Below, piece by piece: positions 8,749 to 17,725 of a DNA stretch of 49,592 nt. The stretch's first letter is position 1. The number at the start of each line of letters is the position of its first letter. The DNA is from CAYSEW01 sp964430245 (lineage in GTDB: Bacteria; Bacteroidota; Bacteroidia; Flavobacteriales_D; Parvicellaceae): contig CAYSEW010000023.1 of the NCBI GenBank assembly GCA_964430245.1, forward strand, positions 1-49,592, given 5' to 3'. Below the pieces are notes generated by a model, which was not told the origin of the DNA, ran no database searches, and saw nothing but the letters and a program-made list of their open reading frames with translations. A program made the translations under genes and the position numbers.

Positions 8749-10254
8749 ATGTCAAATTTAATAGGTAAAATATCTCAAATAATAGGTCCTGTAGTGGATG
8801 TAAGTTTTGAGAATGCTGATGAGTTGCCGCGTCTTTTAGATGCATTAGAAATATCCAAAGAAGATGGATCTAAAGTTGTTTTGGAGTGTCAGAAGCACAT
8901 AGGAGAGGATGGTATTCGTACTATTGCTATGGATTCTACAGATGGTTTAACTAGAGGAATGGATGCGATAGCATTAGGTTCTCCTATAAAGATGCCAATC
9001 GGTGATCAAGTTAAGGGTAGATTGTTTAATGTAGTAGGTGAAGCTATTGATGGTATAGGAGAATGTGATAGAGAAAATGGATTGCCAATCCATAGAGAAG
9101 CTCCAAAATTTGAAGACCTATCTACATCTACTGAAGTGCTTTTTACTGGGATTAAAGTAATTGATTTAATTGAGCCTTATGCTAAAGGTGGAAAGATTGG
9201 TTTATTTGGTGGAGCAGGTGTTGGTAAAACTGTTTTAATTCAGGAATTGATCAATAATATTGCAAAAGGATATGAGGGTTTATCAGTTTTTGCTGGAGTT
9301 GGAGAAAGATCTAGAGAAGGAAATGACCTATTAAGAGAGATGCTAGAGTCAGGTATTGTAAAGTACGGTAAAGACTTTATGGAAGAGATGGAGAAAGGAA
9401 ATTGGCCATTAGATAAAATAGATAAAAAGGAATTAGAAGGATCTCAAGCAGCGTTTGTATTTGGTCAAATGAATGAACCTCCAGGAGCAAGGTCAAGAGT
9501 TGCTTTGTCTGGATTAACACTTGCTGAATATTTCCGTGATGGAGAAGGAGATGGTCAGGGTAGAGATATTTTATTTTTCATTGATAATATTTTTAGGTTT
9601 ACACAAGCTGGTTCTGAGGTTTCTGCCTTATTAGGAAGAATGCCTTCTGCGGTTGGGTATCAACCCACTTTAGCAACAGAAATGGGTGCTATGCAGGAAA
9701 GGATTACATCAACAAAAACTGGTTCTATTACATCAGTTCAAGCAGTATATGTTCCTGCGGATGATTTAACGGATCCTGCTCCTGCTACCACATTTGCTCA
9801 CTTAGATGCAACTACGGTTTTATCTAGAAAATTAGCTGCATTAGGAATATATCCTGCGGTTGATCCATTAGATTCAACTTCAAGAATACTTACACCTCAA
9901 ATTTTAGGTAATGAGCATTATGATTGTACTCAAAAAGTGAAAATGTTATTACAAAGATATAATGAGCTGCAAGATATAATTGCAATTCTTGGTATGGATG
10001 AATTATCTGAAGAAGATAAACAAGCTGTACATAGAGCAAGAAGAGTACAGAGGTTCTTGTCTCAACCTTTCCATGTTGCAGAACAGTTCACAGGTATGGC
10101 TGGTGTGTTTGTAAGCATTGAAGATACAATTAAAGGATTTAATATGATTATGGATGGTGAAGTGGATAAATATCCTGAAGCAGCTTTCAACTTGAAAGGT
10201 ACTATTGAAGAGGTAATTGAGGCAGGAGAAAAAATGTTAGCTGAAGCGCAATAA
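8749..10254 (+). CDS. atpD: F0F1 ATP synthase subunit beta
   Basis: A 501-residue catalytic subunit of the F1 sector, which makes or hydrolyses ATP at the inner face of the cytoplasmic membrane. The Walker A P-loop GGAGVGKT is at residues 154-161, and the catalytic-site GERSREGNDL and the Walker B-type ILFFIDNIFRF are clear. The DELSEED segment that contacts the gamma subunit is at 417-423. The length is slightly above the E. coli subunit. It is followed after 18 bases by atpC. The other ATP synthase genes are not in the window, so beta and epsilon form a separate locus. Confidence 0.98.
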   Translation: MSNLIGKISQIIGPVVDVSFENADELPRLLDALEISKEDGSKVVLECQKHIGEDGIRTIAMDSTDGLTRGMDAIALGSPIKMPIGDQVKGRLFNVVGEAIDGIGECDRENGLPIHREAPKFEDLSTSTEVLFTGIKVIDLIEPYAKGGKIGLFGGAGVGKTVLIQELINNIAKGYEGLSVFAGVGERSREGNDLLREMLESGIVKYGKDFMEEMEKGNWPLDKIDKKELEGSQAAFVFGQMNEPPGARSRVALSGLTLAEYFRDGEGDGQGRDILFFIDNIFRFTQAGSEVSALLGRMPSAVGYQPTLATEMGAMQERITSTKTGSITSVQAVYVPADDLTDPAPATTFAHLDATTVLSRKLAALGIYPAVDPLDSTSRILTPQILGNEHYDCTQKVKMLLQRYNELQDIIAILGMDELSEEDKQAVHRARRVQRFLSQPFHVAEQFTGMAGVFVSIEDTIKGFNMIMDGEVDKYPEAAFNLKGTIEEVIEAGEKMLAEAQ

Positions 10255-10272
10255 ACATTAAATCATTTTTAT

Positions 10273-10506
10273 ATGAAACTTCAAATAATAACTCCAGATG
10301 CAGAGCTTTTTACAGGAGAAGTTAATTCAATTGTATTGCCGGGAACTGATGGATTAATCGGCATTTTAAACAATCATGCTCCAATGGTAAGCTCTTTAAA
10401 AGAAGGAAAGATCAAGGTGAGTTTAGAAAAAGAAGAGAAATTTTTCGATGTAAAAGGGGGTGTTGTTGAAGTGCTGAAGAATAATGTAATTATTCTAGCT
10501 ACTTGA
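10273..10506 (+). CDS. atpC: F0F1 ATP synthase subunit epsilon, short form (beta-sandwich domain only)
   Basis: A 77-residue protein matching the N-terminal beta-sandwich of the epsilon subunit (MKLQIITPDAELFTGEV, LPGTDGLIGILNNHAPMVSSL, VKGGVVEV). The C-terminal two-helix domain, which in longer homologues inhibits ATP hydrolysis, is absent. The frame ends cleanly at a TGA (10504-10506) and is followed at once by a strong terminator, so this is not a frameshifted remnant. Short epsilon subunits are, as far as I know, usual in Bacteroidota. It is co-transcribed with atpD. Confidence 0.93.
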   Translation: MKLQIITPDAELFTGEVNSIVLPGTDGLIGILNNHAPMVSSLKEGKIKVSLEKEEKFFDVKGGVVEVLKNNVIILAT

Positions 10507-10524
10507 TTATGTAAGATTTGTGTA

Positions 10525-10557
10525 ATAAAAAAGCCCTCCTAGGAGGGCTTTTTTTTA
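10525..10557. terminator. bidirectional rho-independent terminator
   Basis: A perfect 20-base palindrome AAGCCCTCCTAGGAGGGCTT (10531-10550) has an A-run before it and a T-run after it. It therefore works as an intrinsic terminator on both strands: for atpD-atpC from the left and for the phasin-like pair arriving from the right. Confidence 0.93.
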
Positions 10558-10571
10558 TGGTTGAAACTTTA

Positions 10572-10949
10572 TTATTTTGTTTCTTCTACTATTGTTGCAT
10601 CTTCAACAGATTCTTCAGAAGATGTAGCTTTAGAAATAGTTTCTTTAGCTTTTGAAACTGTTTCTTTTACAGTTTCTTTTACTTCTTCTGATTTTTTATT
10701 GAATGAATCCTCCATATCTTTGATGAACGGGAATGACTCTTCAAGTTTAGTTTTAGTTTTAGTGATTTGGTTTTCAATATCTTCTTTAGTAGAGTCTATT
10801 GTTTTGAAAAAATCTCCAACTATGTTTTTTCCTTCAGTGTCAGCTTTTTTTCCAGCTTCTACTAGTTCATCAAATTGAGATTTTAATTTGTCGTTAGTTT
10901 GCTTTGCTAAACCTAGTCCAGCATAAGCAAGTGTTTTGATTGTATCCAT
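10572..10949 (-). CDS. phasin-like coiled-coil protein (second of tandem pair)
   Basis: A 125-residue cytoplasmic protein, Lys/Glu/Thr-rich and predicted to be almost entirely helical. It starts MDTIKTLAYAGLGLAKQT, followed by a conserved-looking EAGKKADTEGKNIV segment and a long amphipathic region with KETVSKAKETIS. The pattern (short hydrophobic head plus coiled coil) matches the PhaI/PhaF 'phasin family' seen in Bacteroidota, where it need not imply polyhydroxyalkanoate granules. It is paralogous to the gene upstream (six bases between them), which shares MDT(I/L)K, YAG(L/V)GLA and TEGK(N/K)I. No PHA synthase is visible here. The function is inferred from family resemblance only. Confidence 0.8.
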   Translation of the reverse strand: MDTIKTLAYAGLGLAKQTNDKLKSQFDELVEAGKKADTEGKNIVGDFFKTIDSTKEDIENQITKTKTKLEESFPFIKDMEDSFNKKSEEVKETVKETVSKAKETISKATSSEESVEDATIVEETK

Positions 10950-10955
10950 TTTATT

Positions 10956-11312
10956 TTATTTTTTTGTTGTTGATTTTGTGTTACTTTTTTTAGCAGTATT
11001 ACTAGTTTTCTTTTTCATTTTAGTGATTTGGTTTTCTAGTTCTTCAATTTTAGCTTTTAAACTGTCTACTTCTTTTTCTTTATTTAAGAAGTCAAATCTT
11101 TCAGAGATTTTTTCTCCGGTTTTCTTTAGTTTATTCTCAAATTCAGCTCTTTTATCTTCTGTTGAATTTAAAAAGTCATCAATGATCTTTTTACCTTCAG
11201 TATCAGAAATTTTCCCTTTTTCTACAAGCTCATTTATTGTTTCTTTAATTTTTTCTGAAGTTGTTGATGCTAAGCCAACACCTGCATAAATAATATTTTT
11301 TAGAGTGTCCAT
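10956..11312 (-). CDS. phasin-like coiled-coil protein (first of tandem pair)
   Basis: A 118-residue helical protein: head MDTLKNIIYAGVGLASTT, then NELVEKGKISDTEGKKI, a heptad-like helix (LKAKIEELENQITKMKKK), and a Lys/Thr/Ser-rich basic tail (SNTAKKSNTKSTTKK). The basic tail differs from the acidic end of its paralogue, so the two may have distinct partners; tails of this kind can bind DNA, but this is inference. It is the first gene of a two-gene operon. An exact TAnnTTTG box lies about 43 bases upstream of its ATG on the minus strand. Confidence 0.8.
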   Translation of the reverse strand: MDTLKNIIYAGVGLASTTSEKIKETINELVEKGKISDTEGKKIIDDFLNSTEDKRAEFENKLKKTGEKISERFDFLNKEKEVDSLKAKIEELENQITKMKKKTSNTAKKSNTKSTTKK

Positions 11313-11354
11313 TTTTTTTAAGTTTATTTTCTAATGGTCTGTCAAAAGGTGTAC

Positions 11355-11362
11355 CAAAATTA
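11355..11362 (-). promoter_or_regulatory. -7 box for the phasin-like operon
   Basis: Read on the minus strand this is TAATTTTG, an exact TAnnTTTG match, and it would place transcription start roughly 35-40 bases before the ATG at 11312. No convincing TTG is seen at the -33 position. Confidence 0.4.
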
Positions 11363-11539
11363 TTAAATGCATATATATTTTTAAAAATACATACATAAAT
11401 AACTGTTAATCAGGTATTTATTATAATATATTAAAGTGTACTATATTTACACATTAGTCAATATTGGCATAATTTTCATGACATAGCATGTACTAATACA
11501 TTTATATAGTTCATTTTATTAGTGTTAACTTTAGAATTT

Positions 11540-12076
11540 ATGTCAGTACTTTATCCTTATCATATAATAACTGGTCCTCCATCATCTGGGAAATCTACAG
11601 TTATTAATGAATTGTCAAATAGAGGATATAATTCTCATAAGGAAGTAGCTAGGATTATAATAAAGGAAAATCAAATTAATGGAGTAAATCATTTTCCATG
11701 GAAAAACATGGCTATGTTTAGTGAACAGGTGTTTAATAGAATTACTGAAAACATAAAGTCCTTAAATGGTGAATTTTGTTTTTTTGATAGAAGCATAATA
11801 GATCTTATTGCCTATTTAGAATTGAATGACATATATGATAATGAAAAATATAAGAATGAAATATTAACTTCTGGGTATCAAAAAAATGTTTTTTATTTAC
11901 CATTTTGGGAAAAGATATATTTACATGATTTAGAAAGAAAAGAAAGTAAAGAAGAAGCCATTAATATTGGTAAGCAATTAAAGAAAGTATATTCAGAGTT
12001 AGGGTTTAATTTAATTGAAGTGCCATACGGAAATTTAAATGAAAGAGTTGATTTTATCTTAAACGCTATTTTATAA
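11540..12076 (+). CDS. small P-loop ATPase/kinase-like protein (AAA_28 type)
   Basis: A cytoplasmic NTPase of 178 residues from the chosen ATG. The open frame extends six codons further to a GTG at 11522, but the ATG gives a compact N-terminus. Walker A is GPPSSGKST (about residues 12-20), and FFDRSIIDLIAYLE gives an acidic motif like Walker B. KEVARIIIKE and FPWKNMAMFSEQVFNRI match the AAA_28 family of predicted ATPases, whose substrate is unknown; a small-molecule kinase role is possible. The gene is a single unit between the divergent phasin operon and convergent rnhB, with which it overlaps tail-to-tail by 6 bases. Confidence 0.75.
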   Translation: MSVLYPYHIITGPPSSGKSTVINELSNRGYNSHKEVARIIIKENQINGVNHFPWKNMAMFSEQVFNRITENIKSLNGEFCFFDRSIIDLIAYLELNDIYDNEKYKNEILTSGYQKNVFYLPFWEKIYLHDLERKESKEEAINIGKQLKKVYSELGFNLIEVPYGNLNERVDFILNAIL

Positions 12077-12670
12077 GTTTATTTTTAATTGTGTAGGAAT
12101 TAATTGAAAACTCTTCCTATGATGTTCTGTATCTCCAAATTTAATAATAGCTTCTCTGTGTTTTTTTGTAGGGTATCCTTTATTTTTAAACCATTCATAA
12201 ACTGGGTAATCTTTGTCAATAGCAGTCATTATATCATCTCTATAGGTTTTAGCAAGAATAGATGCAGCTGCTATATTAAGGTACTTTCCATCTCCTTTAA
12301 TTATACAATGATGAGTAAGGTTTTTGTAGGGATTAAATCTATTTCCATCAATTAATAACACCTCTGGATGGACTTTTAATTCATCAATAGCTCTGTGCAT
12401 AGCTAAAAAAGAAGCATTTAAAATATTTATTTCATCAATTTCTTCGTTAGATACAATACCTATACCCCACGCTATGGCTTCTTTTTGAATTAAAGGTCTT
12501 AATTGATACCTTTTTTTTTCTGTTAATTTTTTTGAATCATTTAGAAGTTCGTTTTGAAATTCTTTTGGGAGAATTACAGCACCAGCAACCACAGGACCAG
12601 CAAGACAGCCTCTTCCAGCTTCATCACATCCAGCTTCTATCTTGTCAATTGTATAATAGGGTTTAAGCAA
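12071..12670 (-). CDS. rnhB: ribonuclease HII
   Basis: A 199-residue endonuclease that cleaves the RNA strand of RNA-DNA hybrids and starts removal of misincorporated ribonucleotides. The family motif GCDEAGRGCLAGPV carries the first metal-binding acids (D16, E17). LLIDGNRF supplies another acid, and ASILAKTYRD is the conserved helix. The start is a TTG at 12670, three bases after the glyS stop codon. No ATG precedes the conserved motif, and an in-frame stop (the glyS TAG) lies just upstream. Expression is therefore likely coupled to glyS. Confidence 0.93.
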   Translation of the reverse strand: MLKPYYTIDKIEAGCDEAGRGCLAGPVVAGAVILPKEFQNELLNDSKKLTEKKRYQLRPLIQKEAIAWGIGIVSNEEIDEINILNASFLAMHRAIDELKVHPEVLLIDGNRFNPYKNLTHHCIIKGDGKYLNIAAASILAKTYRDDIMTAIDKDYPVYEWFKNKGYPTKKHREAIIKFGDTEHHRKSFQLIPTQLKINL

Positions 12671-12673
12671 AAG

Positions 12674-14206
12674 CTAATTGAATAAATTTTTAAAGGAGAC
12701 TTTACTATCTAAAAGAGCACTTAATTGATCGATTTGAATACGTTCTTGCTCCATTGTGTCACGATATCGGATAGTAATAGAATTGTCATTTAAAGTTTCA
12801 TGATCAACAGTGATGCATATTGGTGTTCCTATGGCATCTTGTCTTCGATACCTTTTGCCAATAGAATCTTTTTCTTCATACATACATTGGTAATCTAGTG
12901 TTAATAGCTGCATAATCTCTCTGGCTTTTTCTGGGAGACCATCTTTTTTGACCAATGGAAGAACAGCTGTTTTTATTGGAGCTAGTGCAGGCGGTAGTTT
13001 TAATACAGATCTTGAACTCCCATCTTCAAGTGTTTCTTCTTTTAGTGAATGTGATAGCAAGGCAAGGAACATTCTATCTAATCCAATAGAAGTTTCAATT
13101 ACATAAGGAATATAGTTTTCATTGGATTCAGGATCAAAATACCTTAGTTTCTTTTTTGAGAATTGTTCATGTTGTTTCAAGTCAAAATCTGTTCTGGAGT
13201 GAATGCCTTCTAATTCTTTGAAGCCAAAAGGGAATTCAAACTCAATATCACATGCTGCATCAGCATAATGCGCTAATTTTATATGATCATGAAACCTGAG
13301 GTTTTCATTGGGTATTCCCAATTGTTTATGCCATTTCATCCTGCTTTCTTTCCAATGGGTATACCATTTTTTTTGTGAGCCAGGTTGAATAAAAAACTGC
13401 ATTTCCATTTGTTCAAATTCTCTCATTCTAAAAATGAATTGACGAGCAATTATTTCATTCCTAAAGGCTTTACCTATCTGAGCAATACCAAAAGGGACTT
13501 TTTTTCTGCCCGTTTTCTGAACATTTAAATAATTGACAAAAATCCCTTGAGCTGTCTCTGGTCTAAGGTAAATTGTAGAAGCATCACCAGCCACAGATCC
13601 CATTTCTGTTCCAAACATTAAATTAAATTGCCTTACGTCAGTCCAGTTTTTAGAACCACTTACTGGACAAGAAATTTCAAGTTCAATTATTAATTGTTTA
13701 ATGTCATTAAGATCACTTTTATTAAAGGCAGCTTCCATTTTAGAATGGATGCTTTGTATTTCTTTTGTTCTTCTTATGATATTTGGATTAGTAGCTATGA
13801 ATTCTTCTTCATTAAAGTCATCTCCAAAACGTTTTTTTCCTTTGGTAATTTCTTTCTTAATCTTCCCTTCAATTTTTGCTATATGATCTTCGATTAGAAC
13901 ATCAGCTCTATATCTTTTTTTAGAATCTTTATTGTCGATTAATGGGTCGTTAAAGGCATCTACATGACCAGATGCTTTCCATGTTGTTGGGTGCATGAAA
14001 ATAGAAGCATCTAGCCCAACAATATTTTCATTCATTTGGACCATAGACATCCACCAGTATTTTTTGATGTTATTTTTTAATTCAACACCATTTTGACCAT
14101 AGTCGTAGGTAGCACTTAATCCATCATAGATTTCGCTACTAGGAAAGACAAATCCAAATTCTTTGGCGTGAGAAATAATTTTTTTAAAATGATCTTCCGA
14201 AGACAT
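12674..14206 (-). CDS. glyS: glycyl-tRNA synthetase, single-chain dimeric type
   Basis: A 510-residue class II synthetase that charges tRNA-Gly. The chosen ATG (14206) gives MSSEDHFKKIISHAKEFGFV, the normal start. The frame continues seven codons upstream to a TTG, which I judge not used. Features include the SSEIYDGLSATYDYG N-terminus, TEMGSVAGDASTIYLRPETAQG (motif 2 area, split here for reading), FEQMEMQFF, and a C-terminal anticodon-binding domain from about residue 400 (KTAVLPLVKKDGLPEKA). The internal cluster with CPVSGSKNW is common in this family. It lies upstream of rnhB in an operon. Confidence 0.97.
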   Translation of the reverse strand: MSSEDHFKKIISHAKEFGFVFPSSEIYDGLSATYDYGQNGVELKNNIKKYWWMSMVQMNENIVGLDASIFMHPTTWKASGHVDAFNDPLIDNKDSKKRYRADVLIEDHIAKIEGKIKKEITKGKKRFGDDFNEEEFIATNPNIIRRTKEIQSIHSKMEAAFNKSDLNDIKQLIIELEISCPVSGSKNWTDVRQFNLMFGTEMGSVAGDASTIYLRPETAQGIFVNYLNVQKTGRKKVPFGIAQIGKAFRNEIIARQFIFRMREFEQMEMQFFIQPGSQKKWYTHWKESRMKWHKQLGIPNENLRFHDHIKLAHYADAACDIEFEFPFGFKELEGIHSRTDFDLKQHEQFSKKKLRYFDPESNENYIPYVIETSIGLDRMFLALLSHSLKEETLEDGSSRSVLKLPPALAPIKTAVLPLVKKDGLPEKAREIMQLLTLDYQCMYEEKDSIGKRYRRQDAIGTPICITVDHETLNDNSITIRYRDTMEQERIQIDQLSALLDSKVSFKNLFN

Positions 14207-14313
14207 GTGATATATATTTAAAGGCAAAAATAGAACTTAGTTCATCATATCTGAAAATTATCGATGCAAAGTTGTGTTTTTCTTTTTGGCTTTGTTTTTG
14301 TATTTTATTATTT

Positions 14314-14646
14314 ATGAGAAATGTGTTATATATATTGCTATTATTATTAATTGCCTGTCAATCACATCAACCTATTATAGCTGAAGATAATAAACAACAT
14401 TTAGAAAAGCATCAAATAGATAAACAGGTATTAGGTAAAATTATTAATCGCCCTGGACCTATCTCCTGTCAATGGATAATTAAACTTAAAGATGGAAGAG
14501 AAATGATGCCTGTAAAGTGGCCATTGAATGCTAAAAAGAATCATCAAAAGATACAATTTACATTTAGGGAAAGTAGAGCGCCCCAACCTCCTTGTTTTAA
14601 TGGGAAGATGATTGTATTAGAAAATTATATTTTATTAAAAAAGTAG
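14314..14646 (+). CDS. small lipoprotein of unknown function
   Basis: A 110-residue protein. The chosen ATG at 14314 gives MRNVLYILLLLLIACQSHQ, a clean lipoprotein signal with Cys15 in the lipobox. The open frame continues to an upstream TTG (14272), which would bury the signal. The mature part is basic and has two cysteines (SCQW, PPCFNG) that could form a disulfide. No family recognised. The end is convergent with the large T9SS cargo gene at 14648, with one base between the stops. Confidence 0.65.
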   Translation: MRNVLYILLLLLIACQSHQPIIAEDNKQHLEKHQIDKQVLGKIINRPGPISCQWIIKLKDGREMMPVKWPLNAKKNHQKIQFTFRESRAPQPPCFNGKMIVLENYILLKK

Positions 14647-14647
14647 T

Positions 14648-17545
14648 TTAATTAAGAATGATCTTTTTGATAAGATTACATTCTTTATTGCTTATATGAA
14701 TTAAATAATATCCCCTAGCATTTCCATGAAGATTAAATTCATAAGAATTATTTCCATTAATAATTTGATCAGCATGAATTAGCTGGCCAAGTGTGTTATG
14801 GATTTTAATTTCAGCATTTTTATTTAATCCAGGAATGGTGATTTCAAATTTATCATCGTCAAGATCTTTAACAACAATTTCAAGATCATTGTGAGTTATT
14901 ATTCCAATATTAGTAGGTTCAATTATATTAACAGTATAATCTTCAGTTTCCCCATATGTAACATCTATACAAGGGTCGCTTATATTGGCATTTCCCATTT
15001 GATTCCAGTTGGTCCTAGCTCTTAATAGGTGCTGACCAAGGTCTGCAGATGCAGGTATATCTAAATCTACATTTGCTTGGGTTAGACCAAATGAAGTGTT
15101 GAGTATTAATCTTTCAGATGATTCAAAATTAAAATTATCATTAAAATCTATCCATACTGTCCCACTTTGATTTTCATATCCAGATTGTATAGTCAGGTTG
15201 TTTGTACTTCCTTGTTCTAGATCTGTTGATAAATTAGTGTAATCTCCATATCCGTCTGGAGAACATCCTGAGGGATTATTAATGGTCCCTAAATCGAACA
15301 AAATGAACCCATCTCCCCATGAACAATCAGAGATAGGGATGCATATTTCATTTTCTACTGAATTATAGCTAGTGTCATTGGTGTTGTCGGCATCAGATGA
15401 CAAAGATGAATAAGCAACAAAATCATAAACACCTAAAGCAGAAAGGTCAGCAGTAGCAGTAAAGCTATAAGAATCAGTTCCTCCAGGAGCAATTGAACCT
15501 GAATAAGTTTCATTGACAGGGCTGTTTCCATTCATTGTATAGGATAATGGAATTGTAGTTTGTGTACTTGTTCCATAATTTTTAATAGTTACAGTAACTG
15601 TTTCTGTTGAAGAAAGATTATTTCCTGTAGAAGGTGAGGTGATTGCAGATACTCCAACATCATTGGCAAATAAATGCTGAATAGTACTAGATGTTGTGTC
15701 GTTATTATTGAATTGATCATTGCTTAATCCAGTATAAGAAACTATTAAATAACTTCCCGGAGTTCCCATATTAGCAGTAGAAGAAAAAGTGTATTGTGCG
15801 CTGGTCCCTGAGCTTAGTGTACCACTAAATGTTTCATTAATAGCTACAGCTCCATTTAATGTATAGGAAATAGGGAAATTGGATTGATCATTGATTCCAA
15901 AATTGCTTACAGTAACGGTAATTTGTTCAGTACTTGTTAAACTTCCATTGGAGGGATTATCAATTGATACCACTCCTATGTCATCATCTGCATCATTGGC
16001 AATTTTAAAAGAGGCAACTCTTGATTTTCTACCGTTAAAGATATATTCTCCTGTATACCAAAATGTGGCATCATCAGTAGGGTCAAGGGTCATTTGTCCA
16101 TAATCTCCCCATCTATTACCTGATGTTTGCACGTCATTACCAACAATTATATCTTCTTCAGTTAATGTCATTTGTCCTAAGGGATCAGAAAAATACCTTC
16201 CAGTATATCTTATAGAAGGATAGATAGTTGGACCAGATACACTATAAGCTAACCCAATATTCCCTTGATAATCCATACAAAGACTTCCCATCCATCTGCT
16301 CTCTGCATCAGGAGCATAGGTACCTTCTTGATATACTGTCCATGGGTTAGTTCCAGATTTTCTTAGCTCATACCATCTTATACCTGCATGATCAGTACCG
16401 TCAACATCCACTGTATGGTTTAACAGGACAGAAGAATATCCTGAAAACTCTCTGTATTGGGCCATATACATAAAAGCTGTAGGTACGCCATCTAATCTCT
16501 GACTAGTTCCAGGTTGTTCAATGTCGTTCCAAGAGCTGTTAAATTCACTATCAAATGCGGATACAGGTAATTGTTGTGGACTCGAAATAGTGGAGTTCGA
16601 AGTATTGTTCCAATCTAGGTCTATTTCCCAGATTTTAATTTGATCTGAACTAACTCCACCCCATCCGTCATCTTGAAAATAGAAAGCATATCCTGGAGTT
16701 GTTGAAGAAGGAATGGCGGAAGTTGCATGTGCTGGCATAACACTAAAAAATCCATTGGTATTTAATGAAGGAATTGAAAATCCAATAATTTGAGCTCCGG
16801 CATTTCCGGCTATCATTTCATTTCTTTCTAATGCATACATTTGAGGGGAGTTTTTATTAGCTGTTACAAAGTAAGCATTGGACCATACAGAGTATTTTGG
16901 ATAATCAGGGAATCCATTCAAAGAAAATTCATAGGCATAATAGGCTCCTAATGGGTCAGCTGTTTGAGAAACAGCAATTTGTAAAGAAGTATTAGACCAT
17001 TTGAATTGGCTAAGAAACCATCTGTCAGCATCTTTGTCATACATAACAATTGGATCACCATCGTTTCCTCCCCCCAGTAAAGAACCCAATGTGTAAGGGC
17101 CACCTAATGTGTTTCCTGTTTTATCATAAATAGTATAGGAACTATTCACCATATGAACATAATGATTAGGTCCAGCAGCTCCACTAGGATCTGGTGGGAA
17201 AGCAGAAAAATTAGTTCCTTGCCAATTTTGTAGGGGTGCTTTATTGGAATGAGAACCTTTTTGTTGCTGCCACAACGGATCATTTCCTTTAGGTAAAGCG
17301 TTAGGATTTACATGCTTGAATCTTCGTAGGTCATTTCCAATAATTTTTTCCCTATCACCTTCAAGATGAATTTCTTCATAAGGTTTTATGGTTCTTAATT
17401 CTGGAGTAACCCAGAACTTGTCAGCTTTTGAAGTGTAAACTGCTTTTGAATTGGGGTTTTCAGTAAAAGTTTGATGCTGATCTTGAGAATTAACGATAAA
17501 AGTAAATGAAGTTAATAGTAATGTAAAGAGTAAGCTTTTCATCAT
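14648..17545 (-). CDS. large secreted protein with CARDB-like, GEVED-like and T9SS-type C-terminal domains
   Basis: A 965-residue exported protein. The signal peptide is about 1-21 and is followed by an N-terminal region (about 60-510) with many aromatic and Asp residues, of beta-propeller character (DPSGAAGPNHYVHMVN, GDPIVMYDKDADRWFLSQF). Two similar CARDB/Ig-like domains then start near residues 523 and 628 (DIGVVSIDNPSNG, DVGVSAITSPSTG). A GEVED-type domain spans about 750-872 (VWIDFNDNFNFESSE, CIDVTYGETEDYTV), and a C-terminal beta-sandwich spans about 885-965 (IKIHNTLGQLI ... GYYLIHISNKE). The last part is a T9SS sorting domain without the usual PNP start. A surface or released role in adhesion or polymer binding is inferred; no catalytic motif is seen. 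Confidence 0.85.
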   Translation of the reverse strand: MMKSLLFTLLLTSFTFIVNSQDQHQTFTENPNSKAVYTSKADKFWVTPELRTIKPYEEIHLEGDREKIIGNDLRRFKHVNPNALPKGNDPLWQQQKGSHSNKAPLQNWQGTNFSAFPPDPSGAAGPNHYVHMVNSSYTIYDKTGNTLGGPYTLGSLLGGGNDGDPIVMYDKDADRWFLSQFKWSNTSLQIAVSQTADPLGAYYAYEFSLNGFPDYPKYSVWSNAYFVTANKNSPQMYALERNEMIAGNAGAQIIGFSIPSLNTNGFFSVMPAHATSAIPSSTTPGYAFYFQDDGWGGVSSDQIKIWEIDLDWNNTSNSTISSPQQLPVSAFDSEFNSSWNDIEQPGTSQRLDGVPTAFMYMAQYREFSGYSSVLLNHTVDVDGTDHAGIRWYELRKSGTNPWTVYQEGTYAPDAESRWMGSLCMDYQGNIGLAYSVSGPTIYPSIRYTGRYFSDPLGQMTLTEEDIIVGNDVQTSGNRWGDYGQMTLDPTDDATFWYTGEYIFNGRKSRVASFKIANDADDDIGVVSIDNPSNGSLTSTEQITVTVSNFGINDQSNFPISYTLNGAVAINETFSGTLSSGTSAQYTFSSTANMGTPGSYLIVSYTGLSNDQFNNNDTTSSTIQHLFANDVGVSAITSPSTGNNLSSTETVTVTIKNYGTSTQTTIPLSYTMNGNSPVNETYSGSIAPGGTDSYSFTATADLSALGVYDFVAYSSLSSDADNTNDTSYNSVENEICIPISDCSWGDGFILFDLGTINNPSGCSPDGYGDYTNLSTDLEQGSTNNLTIQSGYENQSGTVWIDFNDNFNFESSERLILNTSFGLTQANVDLDIPASADLGQHLLRARTNWNQMGNANISDPCIDVTYGETEDYTVNIIEPTNIGIITHNDLEIVVKDLDDDKFEITIPGLNKNAEIKIHNTLGQLIHADQIINGNNSYEFNLHGNARGYYLIHISNKECNLIKKIILN

Positions 17546-17725
17546 ATTTGATTTATGGTTGGAATTTTATTAAAAATACAAGTTAGTTATTTATTAGATT
17601 AATTTTTTTTAAGACCTATATATAAACAGGGTAATATTGTAAAGCTATTAATTTTAAATAGTTGCCTATAAATAGATTAGAGTTTAATTTTTAATTGATA
17701 AGTTTGATTTAGATGATTGTTAAAT

